From: Protea cynaroides
Lineage: Eukaryota > Streptophyta > Magnoliopsida > Proteales > Proteaceae
Assembly (NCBI GenBank): GCA_028583415.1
Contig: CM053266.1
Coordinates: 85,256,149-85,320,148 of the forward strand
Length of the DNA stretch: 64,000 nucleotides
Reading direction: 5' to 3'
Positions 1-10,928 of this stretch are shown here, in pieces. A program made the translations under genes and the position numbers. Position 1 is the first letter of the stretch. Each line of letters begins with the position of its first letter. The notes under the pieces were generated by a model, which made no database searches, was not told where the DNA came from, and saw only the letters and a program-made list of their open reading frames with translations.

Positions 1-1470
1 CCTCTTCATGTTGAGATAATTTTTGTTGTCTCTCAACCTCTTCTTTTTCATACTCGGCCACTTTTGTCTTTAGAAGAGTAAAATCATTTTCAAATTCTTC
101 AAATCGTTCGACCATAGGAAGTTGTTCTTCAAGTTGAACTTTCGGACTTGCATTCTCATTCAACACAATGGTGTATTCTACGGATGCTGTTTAATCCGAG
201 TATTGAGATTTTCTATTATTCTCTTGGACTCTTCATATTGAGATTTCGGATCTTGAATTATTTGCTTTTGCTTTTTAACTTCTTGAGAGGCAAGCTTGTT
301 GTGTTTTCTTTCCTTCTTAAGCTCCTTCATGGGTGCAACAAGTTCTTCCTCAAAATTTATCTCACCCTCTTCATCCTTGCTTGAGAAATTGTCTTCCTTA
401 TCATTCTCTTCATCACCACTTGAGATAGAATTCACAATTTTTTCTTTATCGTGATCTTCTCTTGAGCTTCAATGTACACCATAAACAAAGCCTCGCTAGG
501 CTCATCTTCGGAGATTTCATCGGTGTCATCATCCCGAAGTTTCGGTGCTTCTCTTAGAGATAAAACTCCTTTTCTTTGGACTTGTTTTTCTTGAAGTTAT
601 AATTTTTCTTTCCTTTCACCTTGCTTTTTTGTCATCTTCATCATCCTTGTCAAACTTACTCTTCATGGGGCATTTTGCGGCAAAATGTCCAACCTTGCCA
701 CGGTTGAAACATTTGAAAGGAAGCTTATTCTTGTATTTACAACGTGCCCTTCTTTAATTTTCTAGTGAAATGAGCCGTGGCTTCATCTTCACTTTCTTCC
801 TCATTTTTCTTTTCGGGAAATCTTGACTTCTTCATAGCCTTAAAAGCAACCGCTTATCACCGGTGGTTCTGGATCAATCCTCATTTCAAAAGGTTGCCAA
901 AGCTCCATGAATTTCATCAATTGTAACCTGTTCCAAATCCTTGGTTTCTTCAAGTGCGAGATACCTTTGACTCAAATTTTGGGGTGAGAGACCTCAAAAT
1001 CTTCGACAAACTATATGACCTTTCAAATCTTCACCAAGTCCTCTAATAGAGTTGACCACATCATTAACCCTGTTCATGTATTGATCAATGGTCTCATCTT
1101 CATTCATCTTGATTCTCAAAGCCCGACCTCGAATATGCACGTAACTTGGCGGTCTTGATTTTCTTATCTCCTTCATATATGTTGATCGGTCGTCCCATAC
1201 TTCCTTTTTGTCTTGCAGTCCATGATTTTAGCCGGGTTCACTATTTGTCGGTCCCCCTTGAATGGCATTGAGAGCTTTTCTATTGTTCTCAAAATTCTTT
1301 TTTATCTACAAGCGTGGGAGCATTTGTATCATGTGGAGTGTAGCCATTCTCTCTGAAGCCCAAACATCATAACCAAGAGATCCTACATAGACCTCCATTC
1401 TTCTTTTCCAAAAGACAAAATCCGTCCCATCAAACAAGGGAGGCTTGTTTGAACCTTCTCCCGGTGCCAT
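1..1470 (-). pseudogene. Ty1-copia gag polyprotein, broken, runs off window
   Basis: Minus-strand coding remnant of a copia-type Gag. The likely start is the ATG at 1470, 53 bases inside the primer-binding site, and the first residues (MAPGEGSNKPPLFDGTDF) match the N-terminal pattern of plant copia Gag. An internal block at 994-1176 (INQYMNRV-like helix region) is the UBN2-type gag core. At about 660-720 a zinc-knuckle relic reads CFNRGKVGHFAAKCP; the second Cys of CX2CX4HX4C is Arg, so the finger is probably dead. Residues at 178-435 form a charged Lys/Glu-rich, probable coiled-coil stretch. Several frameshifts separate these blocks, and PR/IN/RT would lie beyond position 1. Gag would form the RNA-packaging particle. 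The family call is firm; the exact lineage is not known. Confidence 0.75.
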
Positions 1471-1522
1471 ATATTATATTCGATCTTCTCGGTTCTTGAT
1501 TAAGGTCGTCACCGAGCTCGGT

Positions 1523-1533
1523 GCTCGATACCA
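1523..1533 (-). other. Primer-binding site of the copia element
   Basis: Read on the minus strand this is TGGTATCGAGC, which resembles the initiator-Met tRNA complement TGGTATCAGAGC with one base missing. It lies two bases inside the inferred LTR end at 1536 and just upstream of the gag ATG, the position expected for first-strand priming. Confidence 0.6.
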
Positions 1534-1535
1534 AT

Positions 1536-3243
1536 TGATAAACCTTGAATGACCGAGAGGGGGTGAATCGGTGTGAATAATTTCTCCCTTGAAATTTCTT
1601 TCTTTGCCCGGTGATATTCACAAAATAACCTGTCCCAAACACAATCGTATGCAAATCTACCTCACACCACTCGGTGGCGGGTCTACAGATTTGCACACCC
1701 ATCCCGCAATTCATTCCACGCACTTCACAAAGCTCATAAATAAGCAAACCACAACACACAAAAATTACGTGGTTCACCACCACGGTGAGTGATGGCTAAT
1801 CCACGGAGTAATGCCCAATGGGCTCGTATTTACTCAATACTCAACTTTTAGCCCTTTACGGGACAAGGATGCTCACCCTAAATTTTCCCAGCATAAAGCG
1901 AGAGGGCGTAACAACGCGCGAGTCGGGCATAAAGCCGGTGTCCAGCACCCCACGAACACACCACAACGGATACAATTTTTGGGGCTTATAATGATGCCCT
2001 ACAATTAAATCCCACCCTAGCAAGGCATTCAATATTTTTCTTCTCTTTTTCTTTGCCTAATGCTAGCATACAATAGATTCCCATGTCCCATAGGCATTCA
2101 ACATCATTATCCTACTTGAACATACAATAGATTGGTTCAATAAATAATAAAAGGGATAAGAAAATCTCACAACCAATTTTTCTGATAATTGACGATGTTC
2201 TTCTTCATCTGGTAGTCAAAAAAAAACCTTTGCCATATGCGATCAAGCTCTTCCAGCCTTCAAGAACACTTCAATGTATCGGCATTAGCATCAGCAGCAA
2301 TGGAGAATCACCGTCTTCAAATCCCAAAGCAAGAAAAATCAAAAAATAAGAGGTTTTTCCTCTTTTTCTTCAAAAACACCCCTTCTGCGATTTTTCTCGC
2401 GGCCAACAGTCTCTCTAAACATTCTCAATGGAAAGAGCATTAAAAACCTAGCTCGGTGCAACTTGGATCGTCGGATTTGGCCACCGGATGGCCAAGTTAT
2501 GGCATAAACAAGTTCGGCCTCTGAAAAAATTCTAAATGGAATCTTTTAATTCCATATGGTGCGCCTGCGATACACCGTAGCCGCGCCCTGACGCTCTCTG
2601 ATTGGCTGAAAAGGAATCATACGTAAAAGCCGTCAGATTTCACTCAAAATGGCGGGATTGAACCAGATCCCTCGGATCTGGATAATCAGCGTCTCCGAAA
2701 TTCGGAGGTCATATGATGCGCAAGATTGGAATCTTTTCCGCCGACGCACAATGAGCGCGCCACACTGAATAAGGGGAAGGCTTGCGGCGGGACAGGCCTT
2801 GCGGGCTGGCCTGCCTTGCGGGCTGGCTGGCCGGCTGGCTCTTTGCCAAGGCAAGCCGGCTGGCCTTGCGGGCTGGCCGGCTTCTTGGCAAGGCAAGCCC
2901 GGCCGCTGCCTGCGGGCCGGGCTGCCTTGTGGCTGGGCTGGCCGTGCCACTTGGCTGGCCTCTTGTGCTGGCTGCCTCGGTGGCTGGCTGGCCTGTCTAG
3001 GTGGCATACCACGGAGGTGGGTCCCACCTTCTCTCTCCCGGGTCCCACTTTCTCTCTCCTCTTTCTCTCTCCTCTTTCTCTCTCCTCTAATTCTTTCACC
3101 TCTTCCATGCTTCACGGTGCACTGTAACAACGCCGTATTACTGTATCACTGCCATGTCGCCTGTAAGGTCCGCAGACACTCTCTCTCATCAAACTGGACC
3201 CAGTTGGCCCAATTTGCCAACAATTACAATATATAGGCCAACA
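1536..3243 (-). repeat. 5' LTR of the minus-strand copia element
   Basis: On the minus strand the segment starts TGTTGGCC and ends GGTTTATCA next to the primer site. It contains the phrases common in plant copia LTRs of this type, an 'ACCGAGAGGGGGTGAATC' block (about 1552-1570) and 'TTACGTGGTTCACC' (about 1766-1780). Only one LTR is in the window, so the distal boundary at 3243 rests on the TG...CA rule alone. It includes a GC-rich low-complexity block at 2760-3000 and a CT-rich tract at 3030-3090. Confidence 0.5.
2760..3000. repeat. GC-rich GGCTGGC/GCCTTGCGGGCTGGC degenerate tandem repeat
   Basis: Irregular repetition of GGCTGGCC, CTTGCGGG and GGCAAGGCAAGCC motifs, partly self-complementary (GGCAAGGCAAGCCGGC against GCCGGCTTGCC). 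It is sharply more GC-rich than anything else nearby. Open frames occur on both strands simply because stop codons are scarce; none resembles a protein. Confidence 0.7.
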
Positions 3244-3915
3244 GAGACAAAGGAATGGGACGCCTAAGCCCCGGGTACACTCCGCTGCCTAAGTCAGATT
3301 CCCAATGTAAGCAGTCAAGAGATAGCAGAAAGCTATCTCCAGTTTAAAGAATGTGGGACGATGAAAGAGTTTGACCGTGCGAGAATGAGAGAGAGATATT
3401 GTGAACTAGCAATTTGTGCGTAAGAGATTACCTTGAGGGGTTGCCCTCTACTTATAGATTGGGAAGAAGCATAGAGGTACCAGGACTCAGGGAAGTAGAT
3501 CGCCAATAGGATTACCACGTGTCGCTCTGAGAGACACTTGGGTGGTAGACTCCGAGTAGGAGTAGGAGACCTTAGCCAAGGAAGCTAGGTCGGTCTGCTC
3601 TGGGACTGACACATGTCAATGTGTGAGTAATCACGGACCGTGATAGTCGGCGTCGTATCAGACTGGGAGAATGACTCCTCGGAGGTAGCATAATTACATT
3701 AGGACTCTGATCACCGACAAGGAAACGTAGCCGGATAGGACTACGACTCCGAGCGTTACCGTAGATAATGGTAACCAGACGGCGTAGGGTGTATGCGGCA
3801 TGCCGGGCGCATGAGAGGCCGATGGCAAGGCACCGAATGCCTCATAAGCCGAGCGTGACACTCCGAGCAGTCGGCTCCGAAGCTGAAGTTTGACACGTGT
3901 AAGATTTTAAATGGA
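3244..3915 (-). repeat. LTR-like fragment, probably minus orientation
   Basis: The block has the style of plant LTR U3/R sequence: 'CCCCGGGTACACTCCG', 'GCGAGAATGAGAGAGAGAT', 'TACCACGTGTCGCTCTGAG' and 'TGACACGTGTAAGATTTTAAA'. There are no coding remnants and no matching partner in the window, so boundaries are approximate. Confidence 0.35.
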
Positions 3916-3949
3916 TGGAATTTTTCCCACATAACACGTTTAATGAAAA

Positions 3950-4500
3950 ATCGAATAATAACCGGAGGACTGATTAATATTCAGTTCTAGTATCAATTTC
4001 GACACCGTTTAGTTAATCGGTTTGAATTTGGTCTTACCCTTTGATCCACCACACCGCATCGCGCTGTCTAGCCAGTAATAAACTGTTTAACACGCTTAGT
4101 AATTGAATTAATTTTTAGACACTGATGAAAAATCTAAAACGGACTGGATCGATCAATAAGACCAACCCGGTTCACTGAAATCAAACCGATAATGAAGCTA
4201 TAAGTGTCCATTAAGCCAATCTAATCTCTTAATAAATATACATATAAGAAACCGAAATCAACCTGGTATCAACCTATTATTGGACTGATAAGAGCCCATT
4301 AACCCAAACTTTCATATGTATATAGCTAGATAGGAAATCTCACTAAACCAATAATAAGCTGATAAAGGATTAATAAGAACCCATTAAGCCAACCTGATAT
4401 AAAAATAAAAAATAAAAAACCAAAATTGAAACCCAAGTTTTCTTAATGGTTCGATTTTGGACTTGTTGGTATAAGACTGAAATCGACAAATTAATACCCT
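3950..4500 (-). repeat. Dispersed non-coding repeat (copy 1, inverted relative to 7090-7620)
   Basis: Repeats phrases such as 'CCCATTAAGCCAA', 'GATAAGAGCCCATTAACCC' and 'ACCAATAATAAGCTGATAA'. The reverse complement resembles 7090-7620, where phrases like 'TATCGACCCATTATCGGACTAG' recur. It looks like a decayed dispersed repeat of the 'AGGGGTGTCAA' type with no coding capacity. 4500-4818 holds nothing recognisable. Confidence 0.35.
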
Positions 4501-4818
4501 TACTCTTGCTTGTTCATAAAATAATATTTGCATTAAATTTATGATGTTATATTTGTTAGGACATAGTTGGCTAACATTAAAAAAATAATATAAAAAAGGA
4601 GTGCAAATAGTACATAACATAAGTTATACATCTATATCCATGCTAGTTTTAACTATGAGCACATTATGAAATGTCCTTGGGCATAACATCCTTACCATTT
4701 CATATCTCAACTATTAAATATTGTCCGAAATACACGGTCATCTACACAGTGTCAAATAAGGGAGTAAGATCCTCTCATCTTATCCAGTTTCTTTAATCAT
4801 GATTGTACTACTAGAGGC

Positions 4819-5061
4819 TGGATTTACATCGTCTCCTCCCAGTGGTTCTGGGAGGACAGTGGCAATTTATCTCGGATGGTTGCCACGTGACTCTCGGTGA
4901 ATCCGAGACCCACGTCCGAGCCGACACCCTCTGTCGGCTTGGCTTATCGACTGGGTGTCGGCTCAGATGTGGGTCTCGAATTCACCGAGAGTCACGTGGC
5001 AATCATCCGAGATAGATTATCACTGTCCTCCCAAACCACTGGAAGGAGACGATACGGATCC
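4819..5061. mobile_element. Foldback MITE 1, Mutator-type, 9-bp target duplication
   Basis: A 243-bp near-complete palindrome with arms of about 110 bp. Both arms read CATCGTCTCC/TATCGTCTCC, then CCAGTGGTT, GGGAGGACAGTG, TTGCCACGTGACTCTCGG and GAGCCGACACCC. The element is flanked by the perfect 9-bp repeat ACTAGAGGC (4810-4818 and 5062-5070). Long TIRs plus a 9-bp duplication are the signature of Mutator-superfamily MITEs. It has no coding capacity, and a transcript would fold into a long hairpin. Confidence 0.88.
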
Positions 5062-5070
5062 ACTAGAGGC

Positions 5071-6000
5071 CTCTCAAGGAGCATTACCAATACATTAAGA
5101 TCTGTATGACATCAATCCTGTTTTCCCTAAAGACTGATCTCAATCCAAACTAGGTAGGGCTACAGGATCGGCTGATTCGATCCAATCCCTAAAACTCTGG
5201 TGTCAAACTAGCAGGGTAAGGAGCTCAAAAAGTTAATCCCTCTCTTCTGTAGTATGAACTCATAAAAGTGAAAGTGTCATTTCGTTAGTGATGTGGTCTG
5301 GTGTTATTTTTGTATTTTTGTGGTCCTCTTCCCCCTTAGATTTGGACCATTTCCTACTTTCGTTGTTTGATTCTAGAACTTGACTAAGATGGGTTTGTAC
5401 TTAACCAAAAAAAGGATGGGTGTGTCATCCTGTATCACATGGGACCACGCCCACGTTTGCTCAGGGGATAATAACAAATCAATTAATTTTTAATGATTGC
5501 CGACAGCATGGAAGATCCTCATGTTATTAGTGTGGTATTCAAATCTTCTTCTCCCATAATTTCGAGGGGGGCCATAACCTCATCCGATCACAGATATTTA
5601 GGATTCAGATGTATCCGAACTTTCCATCCGATCCGAATTAGCATCTAAAAAAATTTCCAATCTATCAAAATTTGCATCTAAATTCAAACAATCGAATTTG
5701 AATTCCCCTAATAGAATATGAATGCGAATTAAATCTGGATTTTCAACTATCCATTTACATCTCTCTAGCTGATATGTAGCCGAACCATATATGGTAACAT
5801 GATCAGAATAGGGATCAGACCAGGGATCGGTTAGGTTCAAAATAGATACGAATCAATAGATCCAGCTGATCCAATACCATGGAAAAGATACAGTAGCAAA
5901 GCAATGCCCGAAACATATAATATTACAATGGAAAAAGTATACACCACCAATGTGTACATCCATCTCATGTTCTCCTTTTCACAATCCTCCTTAAAATACA
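5071..6000. other. Intergenic; no gene seen
   Basis: No coding signal. 5580-5880 has 'CCGATCCGAATT' and 'GGGATCAGACCAGGGATCGGTTAGG' phrases that recur loosely at 7960-8120 and 15620-15720, suggesting a decayed dispersed repeat. Confidence 0.4.
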
Positions 6001-6227
6001 GGATCCAAATAGTCTCCTCCCAGGGGTTCGGGAGGAGATGCTGCTGCCACGAGCTGATGCCCGACATGTGGGCGTCGGCTGGATCCGAGCCGTCTAGCTA
6101 TTTGACTCAGTCAAATGCAGAGGAAATGTCGGCTTATGCATTGGTCCAGCCAATGCCCACGTGTCAGTCATCGGCTGGTGGCAGCCAAGTCTCCTCCCGA
6201 ACCCGTGGGAGGAGACGATTTCGATTC
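6001..6227. mobile_element. Foldback MITE 2, same Mutator-type family
   Basis: The 227-bp element begins GGATCCAAATAGTCTCCTCCC, and its reverse complement begins GAATCGAAATCGTCTCCTCCC. The inverted arms continue through the GGGTTCGGGAGGAGA and GCTGCCAC regions. Flanks are TAAAATACA (5992-6000) and TATAATACA (6228-6236), a 9-bp duplication with one mismatch. The TIR motif and the inner GCCAC and GATCCGAGCC phrases tie it to the element at 4819-5061. Confidence 0.8.
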
Positions 6228-6236
6228 TATAATACA

Positions 6237-7085
6237 GGCCCTTCTCGATGAATCAGCTGCTGATTCTCCCTAAAATATCATTCCTCCAGCGTGTACGTGC
6301 ACTCAAATGCAGGTAATATGCAGAGCATGTGGTTCACTGGGGAGCTGGTGGCCGCATATTGGGTTGGGTCAGCCCAAGTAGAGTCAAGGCTGAGAGGTTC
6401 TAAGGCCGAAGTGTTAGTTTGGGCTGGGTTGGACTGGGCTTCACAAACATGCTGATTTGGCAAACTCACTCCATATTAAGTATGCAAGGTTTTATTTTGT
6501 TGGCATATCATATTAAGCAAGATTATTTTATGTTTGATGACATGTATTGTAGTGTATGTGTATATATATAATAAAACAAGAACAACTTGTTGCACCATGT
6601 TGGTGACATTTGATTTTTGGAAACATATACGAGTTTTGCCACATGGCAATTAACTCACATGAGGATGAGATTTTGTGAAAATGTAGACCTTAACAGTCAA
6701 CTTCTTCCGATTTCATTTCAAGTTTCAGCCAAATCAAAGTTTCTCATATGACAGAACAAAACATTAAAAAATTTAAGAGCACAAAGATGGTGCACCGGAT
6801 TACTAAGGGGTGAATGGACACATACATGAGAGGGTATGTTATTGCCTGAAAGGGTAAATGATTGAATTAGAAAATGAAATTTCACCCATGACCAATACTG
6901 ACCATTCCTTGGATTTTCAATAGCTTCACCATATCACTCTTCCCCAAGGCAGGAAGAGTGGCTATGGTTGCAACACAATTGTCACTATGCATGATGACAA
7001 CAAGATTTTTCCTAATAGTATATATACATTAAAGCAGTTGTTAATTTGAAAAAAAATCGTGTACTGTAACTGAGAATAATTCTAT
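6237..7085. other. Intergenic; no gene seen
   Basis: AT-rich sequence without coding features or a recognisable repeat. A short TATATATA tract lies near 6560. Confidence 0.4.
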
Positions 7086-7089
7086 CACC

Positions 7090-7620
7090 TAGGGGTGTCA
7101 ATGGGTCAGAACCATTCAATTTCGGTCTGGATAGATTCGGTTCTAATTTTATATACACTGAAGCCCAATTATAGCCTAATAAGAAAATTTGATTTTAGTT
7201 TAGGTCCAGTTCAGGGGGTTTTATTGGGCTAGTTTCATTGGCTCTTCGGTCCGGTTTTGGATCAGTTTTAGTTTCCTATATGCATGTATAGTACCCAGTT
7301 GGTTTTAGGGGCTCTATCGACCCATTATCGGACTAGTTTGATTTTCAATTTTAGTTTCTTACGTGTATATTTAAGCAAAAGGTTGAATTAATAGGTTCTA
7401 ATCGATCCATTATCATGCTGTTTTAATCCTATTGGATTGATTTGGCTTGGGCTTGTCAATCAGTCATATCTAGTTTCAAATTTTCACCTGGTTCTAAAAA
7501 CACAATCCATTAATTGTGATCTAATAAGGTTCGATTTTGATTCGGTGGGAATGAATCCAGCTGATTTGATATTGATTTTCGGTTTAGACCCAATTTTAAC
7601 ATTTCTATTTCTAGATATGG
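7090..7620 (+). repeat. Dispersed non-coding repeat (copy 2, 'AGGGGTGTCAATGGG')
   Basis: It starts near 7090 with CTAGGGGTGTCAATGGGTC, a phrase typical of widespread plant non-autonomous repeats, and continues with repeated 'CCATTATC', 'GGTTTTAG' and 'TTTCGGTTTAG' blocks. Related in inverted orientation to 3950-4500. The ORF across 7437-7751 is fortuitous. 7620-8410 has no gene; a poly-T run lies near 7801-7815. Confidence 0.4.
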
Positions 7621-8419
7621 CATGTCCTTGTGCGAATGTCATAGGAGGTAAGCGCAGGTTCTCAGCTTTGCAAAGAGATGTGTTAAGCTACAAATGCTTC
7701 TCCGTACGTAGACTGATTAGTAATTTCATTTCTTTTGGGTTCGTATGGTAATGAATCTGTTTAATTAACATGGTGAAACCATAAAAGAAGAATTGGTGTA
7801 TTTTTTTTTTTTTTTCACAGGGGTTGAGGGAGGTTTTGGGGGGTGGGGTCTTGTCTCTTGAGTCTTACATCTTATGTGGTTCGAGAATAGTCGAGGCTAA
7901 GGTTCTAAATTCAGGTATTGGATACAATATAGGTAATTTCTAAAATCGAACATCTGGATTGAATTGGTGTACGTACCCAATAAAACGATGACATATGATT
8001 GATCCTAAATATAATAATATTAAACAGGGATCAGGTTGGGTATCAGAGATTGTGATCGACCACTTCCGAAATCTATACAAATCAACTGATCTGTTTGGTC
8101 CGGTACTAATATCTAGAACCATGATAAAGGCTCATATGGGAGAAACCATTGAAGATAAGTGAAACCTTAAACACTAAGATTTTGTTTGGTTGCCAAGGAA
8201 AAAGAAATATTTTGAAGGGATGTGAAAAATATTATATAGAGAAATGATTTTTGCTTTTGATTGTGAGAGAAAACCATTTTACATTGTAAAATTGTAAAAT
8301 AAATTTTACTTGAACTTCCCTGTTTTATTTCCCCATGAAAAAATGAGGTAAAATTAAAACTGCCGAACCTCTATCTACTTTCGACTCTTGCCTTTCTCAA
8401 AAACTACTACCATCTTCTC

Positions 8420-8661
8420 GTATAGAAATCGTCTCTCGCTTGAGTTTGGGCGGGAGACTTGGCTGCCAGGATGGATGGCCGCCACATGGCTCTCGGGTGG
8501 GTCCGAGCCCTCTATCTGAGCAGACACCTGAGCCGACAAGCTGAGCCGATAGGGGTGTCGGCTTGGATGGAGGGCTCGGATCCACCCGAGAGCCAGTGGC
8601 GGCCATCCATCCAGGCCGCCAAGTCTCTCGCCCAAACTCAGACAGAAGAGGATGTGGATCC
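8420..8661. mobile_element. Foldback MITE 3, same Mutator-type family
   Basis: A 242-bp palindromic element; both arms read GAGTTTGGGCG(G/A)GAGACTTGGC, then GGATGGATGGCCGCCAC and GGCTCTCGGGTGG. Flanked by the perfect 9-bp repeat CATCTTCTC (8411-8419 and 8662-8670). The right end GGATCCACATCC matches the family consensus, while the left tip (GTATAGAAATCG) has diverged. The inner GTCCGAGCC and GCCGATAGGGGTGTCGGC phrases resemble MITE 1. Confidence 0.88.
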
Positions 8662-8670
8662 CATCTTCTC

Positions 8671-9355
8671 TACGAGTTCTCTCCTACCTCTTCTCAAAAG
8701 CATTTCTTGTGTGGCCTCATTTTTGCGAGTCTCGAGTTTTGAGTCTCTTAACAACAACTCTCGTTCTTTTCTGCATTTTCTCAATACAGTTTCTCTGCAG
8801 CCTCATCTTTGCGAGAATCTCTGATGGAGAGCAAGTAAGATCGTTGTCCCTCCTCTAATGCTCTTCCTCCCACAAATTCCTTGGAGTTTTCTTTGTAATT
8901 TATACGAGGCTTTGTCCATGTGAAGCAAGCAATCTAGACTTCTTTCTCTCGGGTAATGCTCTCTCCACTGTGAATTTAGGGTTTTTGAGCCTCCCTAAAA
9001 TCAAACACGTAAGCACCAGAAATAGCTTATTAGGAGACTTTCTTATTCAGCCTTGTGTCATTGCTCCTGTTTTTTGTATAACCATGAATTATTTCTGTAT
9101 TTCATTCCTTTGAAATCACTAATTCCTATTCAAGATCCATTTGGGATGACTCAAAAGCCTCAAAATATTCTTTAGATAAAATTTGTATGGAGGAGTAACA
9201 ATTAGGGTAAATTATACGTACTGTGCTTGGATTATGGGTTAATTACATCTTCCATCCACTAGTTTCTAACAATTACACATATCACTCCTAATCAACTTTT
9301 TTTTATTCGTAGCTCTACGTGGTAACGCTTCGTTTGCGATATCTGTAGCCATAAA
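8671..9355. other. Intergenic; no gene seen
   Basis: No convincing coding frame. The ORFs over 8459-8858 start inside MITE 3 and read out into unrelated sequence. Confidence 0.4.
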
Positions 9356-10480
9356 TACAAGTCAGATATCCCGGGATCAACTAAAATATCTCGAGATATC
9401 CCAAAAAAACGTGAAGATTAGCATCAATGCACGGAATCAAACTAGGCATCAGATTTTCCAAAAGGCCGACCCCTACATGTTTGGGTCGGTGACACCCGAG
9501 TCCAAGGCTCATAAACCTTTACCCTTGGAACTCGGCACTCACACCAGCAATGATTCAAAGAAGTCTCAATATACTGATCATCCTTCATTAGTCATTAGGT
9601 ACCGACATCACAACTTGGCCACCACCTTAAGAAGGAAACCTCGAACATCATTCAAAGACAATGTTGCTTCCTCGATTAGTACAAATTCAGATGAGCAAGG
9701 GGCAACTATTAGGATCACGATGAAATTAGTCAATCAGAAGAGGACATGAGGACATGTGTTTTCGTACGGATCACCTATCTTAGCGGACACACATCAGAAT
9801 CTCAGCAAGGCTTATCACACACGCTTTCATACCGAAGTATTCAAGCAGCTAGCAGACGTGTTTATGACCATGAAGTCTAGATGAGTAGTAATTGACACAA
9901 TACTATTTGTTAATTACACCTGTCAACTATCAGATACTGTCAATCACGAATCAAGGGCCGGTTACATAAAGCCCGACCATTGGATCCTCATCAAGTAGCC
10001 AAGGGACCCTCCCATATCCGCATGATTCCTTGCATTTAGGGGTGGAACCAAATGATGTACGCTTTGACTCCTATTCCACGATGATAACTACCTCGAAGAA
10101 CTCAGAATGTGCCTTGAGATCCATGCAACTGTGGAGATACGCATCGAAAATCACGCCACTCTATGTCATCCAAGAAATAACCCAAAAAAAAAGGTACACG
10201 GATCAACTTTTTGAATATTCAAGCCCTCTCTTTCTCTCTCATTTCCTTGTTTTCAGAAATCAGAATTTACTTGAGCCCCTCACTACCTGAACTTGGCTTT
10301 CTTTATTTCCGAGTTCATCTGCTTATCACCCTAAAGCTGACTTAGGGATTAGAGTGGCCATAAGGTTATCCAACCCGCCCTTCTACTATCTGTTCGTTTC
10401 TTGTGACAAGTGTCATCATCAGGAACTCCAGACCAAACCGACAATAACAGGATTGGTATTACCACGGCCAAAACGGATCC
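9356..10480 (+). repeat. Decayed LTR-retrotransposon / LTR remnant
   Basis: Contains LTR-style phrases: 'CCTTGGAACTCGGCACTCACACC', the ...'AGCTGACTTAGGGATTAGAGTG' block near 10331-10360, and 'CTTGTGACAAGTGTCATCATCAGG'. Short palindromes (ATATCTCGAGATAT near 9387) lie at the left side. There is no preserved domain and no matching second LTR, so boundaries are approximate. Confidence 0.35.
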
Positions 10481-10603
10481 AATATATCTAAATCCATGGA
10501 GCAGACCTTTCTACTTGGAGTTGAAGTCGCAGATCGTACGGCTGTAAATAGTAGTTATAGGTGATCTAACTCAATTCGGCCATAGATGCAGTAGTCAGCT
10601 TAT

Positions 10604-10727
10604 GGAACAAAATCCTCTCCTCCCTGACTCCCATTCCATCTCACCATTGAAGTGTGATGGAGTTCAAGCCAACTCACACTTCAATTGTGAGATGGGGTGG
10701 GAGCCGGGGAGGAGAGGATTTGGTTCC
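10604..10727. mobile_element. Small foldback MITE upstream of RPL35A
   Basis: 124 bp with inverted arms of about 55 bp: GGAAC(A/C)AAATCCTCTCCTCC then ...CTCCCA..CCATCTCAC.ATTGAAGTGTGA on both strands. Flanks GTCAGCTTAT (10594-10603) and GTCCGCCTAT (10728-10737) match at 8 of 10 positions, consistent with an aged 9-10 bp Mutator-type duplication. It ends about 200 bp before the RPL35A start codon, inside the probable promoter. Confidence 0.75.
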
Positions 10728-10928
10728 GTCCGCCTATACGTGAGCTTAGTTTTAGATCTTCGGACGAGGGACGGAAACGAAGTAACGAAATTTCCGTAGA
10801 CCCTGTAACACTGAATCACGCAGGTCTACTAATAAAAGCTCATCTTCTACTCAACATTAGGTTTTTGTCGGCCTCAAGAGCTTCGCAGTGTCTCATACCC
10901 GCCGCTACCGAGGGAAATCGTTGCCAAA

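Noticed and set aside
661..700. Zinc-knuckle-like peptide MGHFAAKCP on the plus strand
   Set aside because: The DNA is nearly palindromic here, so plus reads MGHFAAKCP and minus reads VGHFAAKCP. Only the minus reading continues into copia Gag (CFNRGK before, acidic region after); the plus one is a coincidence.
2633..3236. Long Pro/Ala/Arg-rich ORFs on both strands
   Set aside because: Product of the GC-rich repeat, where stop codons are rare; overlapping frames on both strands, no domain.
8375..8858. ORFs of 60-120 aa on both strands
   Set aside because: Shadow frames across the palindromic MITE, extending into unrelated flank.
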